Shown piece by piece: positions 60,370 through 64,000 of a stretch of DNA of 64,000 bases; position 1 is the stretch's first letter, and each line of letters begins with the position of its first letter. Source of the DNA: Flagellimonas_A sp039592695. Lineage in GTDB: Bacteria; Bacteroidota; Bacteroidia; Flavobacteriales; Flavobacteriaceae. The notes below the pieces were generated by a model that saw only the letters and a list, made by a program, of their open reading frames with translations, ran no database searches and was not told the origin of the DNA. The DNA is taken from assembly GCF_039592695.1 (NCBI RefSeq), contig NZ_JBBUTK010000002.1, positions 310,001 to 374,000 of the forward strand, read 5' to 3'. The position numbers and the translations under genes were made by a program.

Positions 60370-61521
60370 ATGAAATTAAGCTACGTCATTTCTTTTTTCG
60401 TTCTTTTATCTGGAAGCTTTTTACTGCAAGCACAAGAGCTGTATTTTCCTGAACGCGGTGCTGATTGGAAGAGGGCAACGAACCTCAAAATCGATACTGA
60501 AACCTTACAAGAGGCTGTCGACTTTGCCATGGAAAATGAATATTCAGGAAGCAGGGATCTTCGCCAGGCCATTTTAAAAGGATTCGAAAGGGAACCCTTT
60601 CACGAGATTCTCGGCCCAACCAAAAAAAGGGGCGGCCCTGCGGGCATGGTTTTAAAGGATGGAAAGCTGGTCACCTCTTGGGGCGATACACAACGGGTCG
60701 ATATGACCTTTAGTGTGACGAAAAGCTTTCTCTCGACCATTGCTGGATTGGCGGTGGATGCCGAACTTATCACCGATGTCAATGATAAAGTCAAAAGCTA
60801 CGTGTGGGATGGCACCTTTGATGGCGACCACAACAGTAAAATCACATGGGAACATCTGTTGCAACAGAATTCCGATTGGTCGGGTGATTTATGGGGATTA
60901 AAAGATTGGGCCGACAGACCCCCACGGGAAGGCGGTCTCGACGATTGGAAATACCGTAAGCTCAACGAACCGGGCATGGTCATGGAATACAACGATGTTC
61001 GCGTGAACGTATTGGCGTATGCATTGACTCATGTGTGGCGAAAGCCGTTGCCCTTGGTGTTAAAAGAAAACCTGTTAGATAAAATCGGCGCTTCCACCAC
61101 TTGGCGGTGGTATGGCTATGACCATGCGTGGACGACCATTGACGGACTCAAAATGCAGTCCGTGACGGGTGGGGGGCATTCAGGTGCAGGCTTGTTCATT
61201 TCCACAGAAGATATGGCCCGCTTCGGACTGTTGTTCACGAACAATGGCAAATGGAATGGAAATCAGTTACTCAGTGAAAATTGGATTAGTATGGCCGTAA
61301 CGCCTTCCGAACCCAACGTCAATTATGGCTATATGTGGTGGCTGAACAAAAAGGAAGGGTCACGTCATTGGGAAGGGGTGCCCGCACATGTTTTTTATGC
61401 TGCAGGTTTTGGCGGCAACTTTATCGTGGTCGACCAACAAAAGGGGTTGGTCATCGTCACCCGCTGGCTGGAGCCGAGCAAGATCGGGGAGTTTGTGAAA
61501 AAAGTTTATGAGGCTTTTTGA
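60370..61521 (+). CDS. Exported class C beta-lactamase-like serine hydrolase
   Basis: 383 residues. Signal peptide MKLSYVISFFVLLSGSFLLQAQ. Catalytic SxxK is Ser115-Val-Thr-Lys118 (TFSVTKSFLSTIAG); Tyr motif EYNDVRVN; third motif region TGGGHSGAGLFIST. This is the serine beta-lactamase/esterase group used as esterases or D-aminopeptidases; antibiotic hydrolysis is not implied. Probably controlled by the divergent XRE gene. Confidence 0.93.
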   Translation: MKLSYVISFFVLLSGSFLLQAQELYFPERGADWKRATNLKIDTETLQEAVDFAMENEYSGSRDLRQAILKGFEREPFHEILGPTKKRGGPAGMVLKDGKLVTSWGDTQRVDMTFSVTKSFLSTIAGLAVDAELITDVNDKVKSYVWDGTFDGDHNSKITWEHLLQQNSDWSGDLWGLKDWADRPPREGGLDDWKYRKLNEPGMVMEYNDVRVNVLAYALTHVWRKPLPLVLKENLLDKIGASTTWRWYGYDHAWTTIDGLKMQSVTGGGHSGAGLFISTEDMARFGLLFTNNGKWNGNQLLSENWISMAVTPSEPNVNYGYMWWLNKKEGSRHWEGVPAHVFYAAGFGGNFIVVDQQKGLVIVTRWLEPSKIGEFVKKVYEAF

Positions 61522-61535
61522 AGATCAAAGCAAGC

Positions 61536-61590
61536 TCCCCTCCCTAACTAGGGAGGGGTGGTTTTGCGAAGCAAAAGCGGGGTGGGTTTT
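61536..61590 (+). repeat. Two-stem G/C-rich repeat, unit C
   Basis: CCCCTCCCTaactAGGGAGGGG, TGG, second stem TTTTGCgaaGCAAAA, then GCGGGGTGGGTTTT. Confidence 0.65.
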
Positions 61591-61810
61591 CAAGTCATTT
61601 GATTGATTCTTAGAATAAAACTGACCCAAATGCCGATAAAATGCACTTGAGATCGGTGACTGGCATTTAGGCCCTAAAACTGTTATCGATGATTTTTTGC
61701 ACTTTATCCAAACAAATGGTTTTCAACGAGTTTTTTGTCGGGATAAACGACGAAAATCGCCTCTAGGCCTATCTCCTGGGTAATTTTACTTTGTAATAAT
61801 TACCCAAATC

Positions 61811-62047
61811 ATGAAAGCAATTTTAACCTTCGTTTTTTTCATCTTCATCACGACAACTGCTATGGCCAACACTGCCAGCAAAGAAGTAAAAGTAGAGACG
61901 TTGTCTTACGGTATTGAATTGAACATCACCATCGAAAAGTCTGATGTTGAAAAAACGCAGGTTGCGAGATTGTACAAATTCAAGAATGCCAGGGTAAAGA
62001 AAGCCTTGAAATTCACTACAAAAGCAAACAAAGCTAAAGTCGCGTAA
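61811..62047 (+). CDS. Small exported hypothetical protein
   Basis: 78 residues. Signal peptide MKAILTFVFFIFITTTAMAN; mature part lysine-rich (KEVKVETLSYGIELNITIEKSDVEKTQVARLYKFKNARVKKALKF). No known family. Followed by a terminator at 62074-62098. Confidence 0.75.
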   Translation: MKAILTFVFFIFITTTAMANTASKEVKVETLSYGIELNITIEKSDVEKTQVARLYKFKNARVKKALKFTTKANKAKVA

Positions 62048-62073
62048 TAATATCCAAATCCTTTTAATCAGTA

Positions 62074-62098
62074 AAGCCTTTGTAAAAGGGCTTTTTTA
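62074..62098 (+). terminator. Rho-independent terminator
   Basis: AAGCCTTT / AAAGGGCTT stem with GTA loop and a T-run. Confidence 0.65.
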
Positions 62099-62175
62099 TT
62101 GGCATTTCCTTCTTTTAGACGTGACGTATAACTTCGCCTAATCAGCTGAAAAGAATAGAAAAAAAGTATATAGCT

Positions 62176-62231
62176 ACCCTCCTTTTTCAGGGAGGAGTGG
62201 GTCCGATGAAATCGGAAGCGGGGTGGGTTTT
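62176..62231 (+). repeat. Two-stem G/C-rich repeat, unit D1
   Basis: CCCTCCtttttcaGGGAGG, AGTGG, second stem TCCGATgaaATCGGA, then GCGGGGTGGGTTTT. Faces unit D2. Confidence 0.6.
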
Positions 62232-62238
62232 GTCTGAC

Positions 62239-62297
62239 AACCCCTTCCGTCCTAACCGCAAGCGTCAGGACACTTTTCCCTAACCAGGGGAAGGAGC
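62239..62297 (-). repeat. Two-stem G/C-rich repeat, unit D2 (inverted), overlaps mfd end
   Basis: Read on the minus strand: CTCCTTCCCCTggttAGGGAAAA, GTG, second stem TCCTGACGC...GCGGTTAGGA, then CGGAAGGGGTT. Its first part codes for the last residues of Mfd and gives the stop codon. Confidence 0.6.
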
Positions 62298-64000
62298 TGC
62301 TTCTTTTTCTCTGTGAAGCGGCCCCAAAACCTGTAACGCCTTCTCCACATTTGAAATCCCATCAAAAACCAATAACAATCGAAGTCCGTTACGGGTCTGT
62401 TTTTCTTTGAGCTTGCATTGTTGTGGATGGCCCTGTACATATTGCAATACTCGGGTAAAGGTATCGGTCTGGTAAAAAGGCGATTGTTGGTCAGCGAGAA
62501 AATAGCCGATGAATTTTTTCTTTTTCATCACCACTTTTTCAAGCCCGATGCTGTTGGCAATCCATTTGATGCGAACGGAGTTGAGCAAGTACACGGCCTG
62601 TTCTGGCAGTTCGCCAAAACGGTCGACCAATTTGGCTTCAAATGCTTGCAATCCTGCTTCGTCTTGAACCTCGTTCAGTTCGGTGTAGAGGCTGAGGCGT
62701 TCGGTGATGTTGTTGATGTAATCATCGGGAAAGAGCAGTTCAAAATCGGTGTCCAATTGGGTATCCTTAACGAATACTTTTTCTTTGTCACCTTCGACTT
62801 CATCATACAGTTCTTTGAACTCATTTTCCTTGAGTTCGTCAATGGCTTCGGCCAATATTTTTTGATAGGTCTCAAAGCCGATTTCATTGATAAAACCGCT
62901 TTGCTCGCCTCCCAACAAATCTCCCGCACCACGAATCTCAAGATCCTTCATGGCGATATTGAAACCGCTACCGAGTTCGGTGAACTGTGACAACGCCTCA
63001 ATACGTTTTCGGGCATCAGGGGTCATCATCTCATAGGGCGGTGTAATAAAATAGCAAAAGGCTTTTTTGTTGCTTCGCCCCACACGGCCCCGCATCTGGT
63101 GCAGATCGCTCAGGCCAAAATTGTTGGCGTTGTGAATAAAGATGGTGTTGGCATTGGTAACATCAAGCCCGCTTTCAATAATGGTGGTCGAAACCAATAC
63201 ATCAAACTCGCCATTCATGAAGGAAAGCATCAGTTGCTCCAACTTTCGGCCTTCCATCTGTCCATGGCCGATGCCGATTTTCGCATCGGGCACCAAACGT
63301 TGCAGCATACCCGCCACTTCTTTAATGTTTTCGATTCGGTTGTGCACAAAGAATACCTGTCCGCCACGTTGGATCTCGTACGAAACAGCATCACGAATGG
63401 TTTCTTCGTTCAACCGAATGACCCGACTTTCAATGGGATAGCGGTTGGGGGGTGGCGTGTTGATGACAGAGAGGTCACGGGCCGCCATCAAACTGAATTG
63501 TAAGGTTCGCGGTATGGGCGTTGCTGTCAACGTGAGCACATCCACGTTTTCTTTGATGCTTTTGAGCTTGTCTTTTACTGCCACCCCGAACTTTTGCTCC
63601 TCATCGACGATTAGCAGTCCCAAATCCTTGAATTTCACGTTTTTATTAACCAGTTGGTGGGTGCCGATGATTATGTCGATTTTTCCGGATGCCAATCGCT
63701 CGTGGATGTCCCGTTTTTCTTTTGCCGTACGAAAGCGGTTCAGATAATCGACAGTGACCGGCATATCGCCCAACCGTTCTTTAAAGGTTCGGTTGTGCTG
63801 AAACGCCAAAATAGTGGTAGGCACGAGTACGGCCACCTGTTTGCCATTATCAACTGCCTTAAAGGCGGCGCGAATGGCCACCTCGGTCTTTCCGAAACCC
63901 ACGTCGCCACAGATAAGGCGATCCATCGGGCGTTGGCTTTCCATGTCTTTTTTGACATCTTCTGTTGCCTTGGCCTGATCGGGAGTGTCTTCATAGAGAA
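62280..64000 (-). CDS. mfd: Transcription-repair coupling factor Mfd, C-terminal part
   Basis: Partial: the frame is open to base 64000, so the N-terminus lies outside. Visible: translocase motor with P-loop GDVGFGKTEVAIRAAF, DEEQ (LLIVDEEQKFGV), LTATPIPRTL, STTIIESGLDV and QMRGRVGRSNKKAF, followed by the C-terminal regulatory domain (LYDEVEGDKEKVFVKDTQLDTDFELLFPDDYI). Mfd removes stalled RNA polymerase and recruits UvrA. The last residues (about APSPG) and the stop come from an intergenic repeat. Confidence 0.97.
   Translation of the reverse strand, partial: LYEDTPDQAKATEDVKKDMESQRPMDRLICGDVGFGKTEVAIRAAFKAVDNGKQVAVLVPTTILAFQHNRTFKERLGDMPVTVDYLNRFRTAKEKRDIHERLASGKIDIIIGTHQLVNKNVKFKDLGLLIVDEEQKFGVAVKDKLKSIKENVDVLTLTATPIPRTLQFSLMAARDLSVINTPPPNRYPIESRVIRLNEETIRDAVSYEIQRGGQVFFVHNRIENIKEVAGMLQRLVPDAKIGIGHGQMEGRKLEQLMLSFMNGEFDVLVSTTIIESGLDVTNANTIFIHNANNFGLSDLHQMRGRVGRSNKKAFCYFITPPYEMMTPDARKRIEALSQFTELGSGFNIAMKDLEIRGAGDLLGGEQSGFINEIGFETYQKILAEAIDELKENEFKELYDEVEGDKEKVFVKDTQLDTDFELLFPDDYINNITERLSLYTELNEVQDEAGLQAFEAKLVDRFGELPEQAVYLLNSVRIKWIANSIGLEKVVMKKKKFIGYFLADQQSPFYQTDTFTRVLQYVQGHPQQCKLKEKQTRNGLRLLLVFDGISNVEKALQVLGPLHREKEAAPSPG

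Noticed and set aside
60370..61521. Antibiotic-resistance beta-lactamase
   Set aside because: The SxxK serine hydrolase fold is shared by many esterases and peptidases; nothing shows drug hydrolysis.
1..64000. CRISPR arrays, rRNA genes and prophage modules
   Set aside because: No regularly spaced repeats with spacers, no rRNA sequence and no phage structural genes are visible.

Overview
The window comes from a Bacteroidota genome, almost certainly a marine member of the Flavobacteriaceae. Supporting signs are promoters with the Bacteroidota -7 box (TAnnTTTG), very few Shine-Dalgarno sites, a possible T9SS-type C-terminus, and family-typical genes such as the Lmo0937-like membrane peptide, the FeoB-associated Cys-rich peptide, DUF1501/DUF1800 pairs, short SSB and deoxyhypusine-synthase-like proteins. 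A Muricauda/Maribacter-like genus is plausible by inference only. Most genes look chromosomal, and there are two tRNA genes (Asn-GTT, Arg-CCT).

Layout. 0-8 kb: a partial HExxH protein; an envelope-signalling operon (ECF sigma, HEAT-repeat membrane protein, two DUF4097-like exported proteins); the ferrous-iron operon feoA-feoB-Cys-rich peptide; a SCO protein; RseP; tRNA-Asn. 8.6-11.3 kb: a small membrane peptide, an SDR and an aldehyde dehydrogenase separated by a MITE-like element. 11.3-15.3 kb and 20.4-23.2 kb: two halves of a sulfur-oxidation locus (Crp/Fnr regulator, SulP permease, MBL-rhodanese persulfide dioxygenase; cytochrome c, sulfite oxidase, split YeeE/YedE transporter). Between them lies a minus-strand block with sterol desaturase, a second Crp/Fnr regulator, tautomerase, SDR, NTF2-like, amidohydrolase and ABM monooxygenase. 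23.3-24.9 kb: response regulator, tRNA-Arg, moaE, moaC. 25.2-31.2 kb: a polyamine operon (arginine decarboxylase, agmatinase, deoxyhypusine-synthase-like) running into an RMND1/DUF155 protein and a RimB-RimK fusion. 31-46.5 kb: mixed housekeeping and envelope genes (Tdh-type epimerase, NTF2-like proteins, TPR, YeeZ-like, M28 protease, CBS pair, VPS10/BNR protein, an SDR/TetR pair with operators, glycerate kinase, CDGSH protein, GNAT). 46.5-48.8 kb: a small accessory-looking island (ribbon-helix-helix protein, 38-aa arginine/threonine peptide, IS1595-type transposase remnant, 60-aa protein coupled to a retropepsin-like protease, Lys-rich 41-aa protein). 49-64 kb: short SSB, a Cys-rich peptide with an iron-box-like upstream site, ferritin, PAP2, HDAC-family deacetylase, MetG, DUF1501/DUF1800, YraN, ACT-like protein, XRE membrane regulator, serine hydrolase, and the C-terminal part of Mfd running off the window.

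How the genes work together. The clearest functional unit is the split sulfur locus. YeeE/YedE would import a reduced sulfur compound, MBL-rhodanese would yield sulfite, molybdenum sulfite oxidase plus cytochrome c would oxidise it to sulfate, SulP could move sulfate, and moaE/moaC next door contribute to the cofactor. A palindrome close to TGTRAC-N4-GTTACA lies at the same distance (36.5 bp from centre to the end of the -7-like box) in front of the regulator gene, the dioxygenase and the YeeE gene, and almost the same distance on the divergent sulfite oxidase side, suggesting one Crp/Fnr regulon.

The most novel-looking items are the 60-aa/retropepsin pair, the 38-aa basic peptide with its structured downstream region, a family of intergenic repeats whose second stem differs between copies but always stays self-complementary, a leader RNA with two mutually exclusive stems before the dioxygenase, and an iron box shared by feoAB and a Cys-rich peptide gene.
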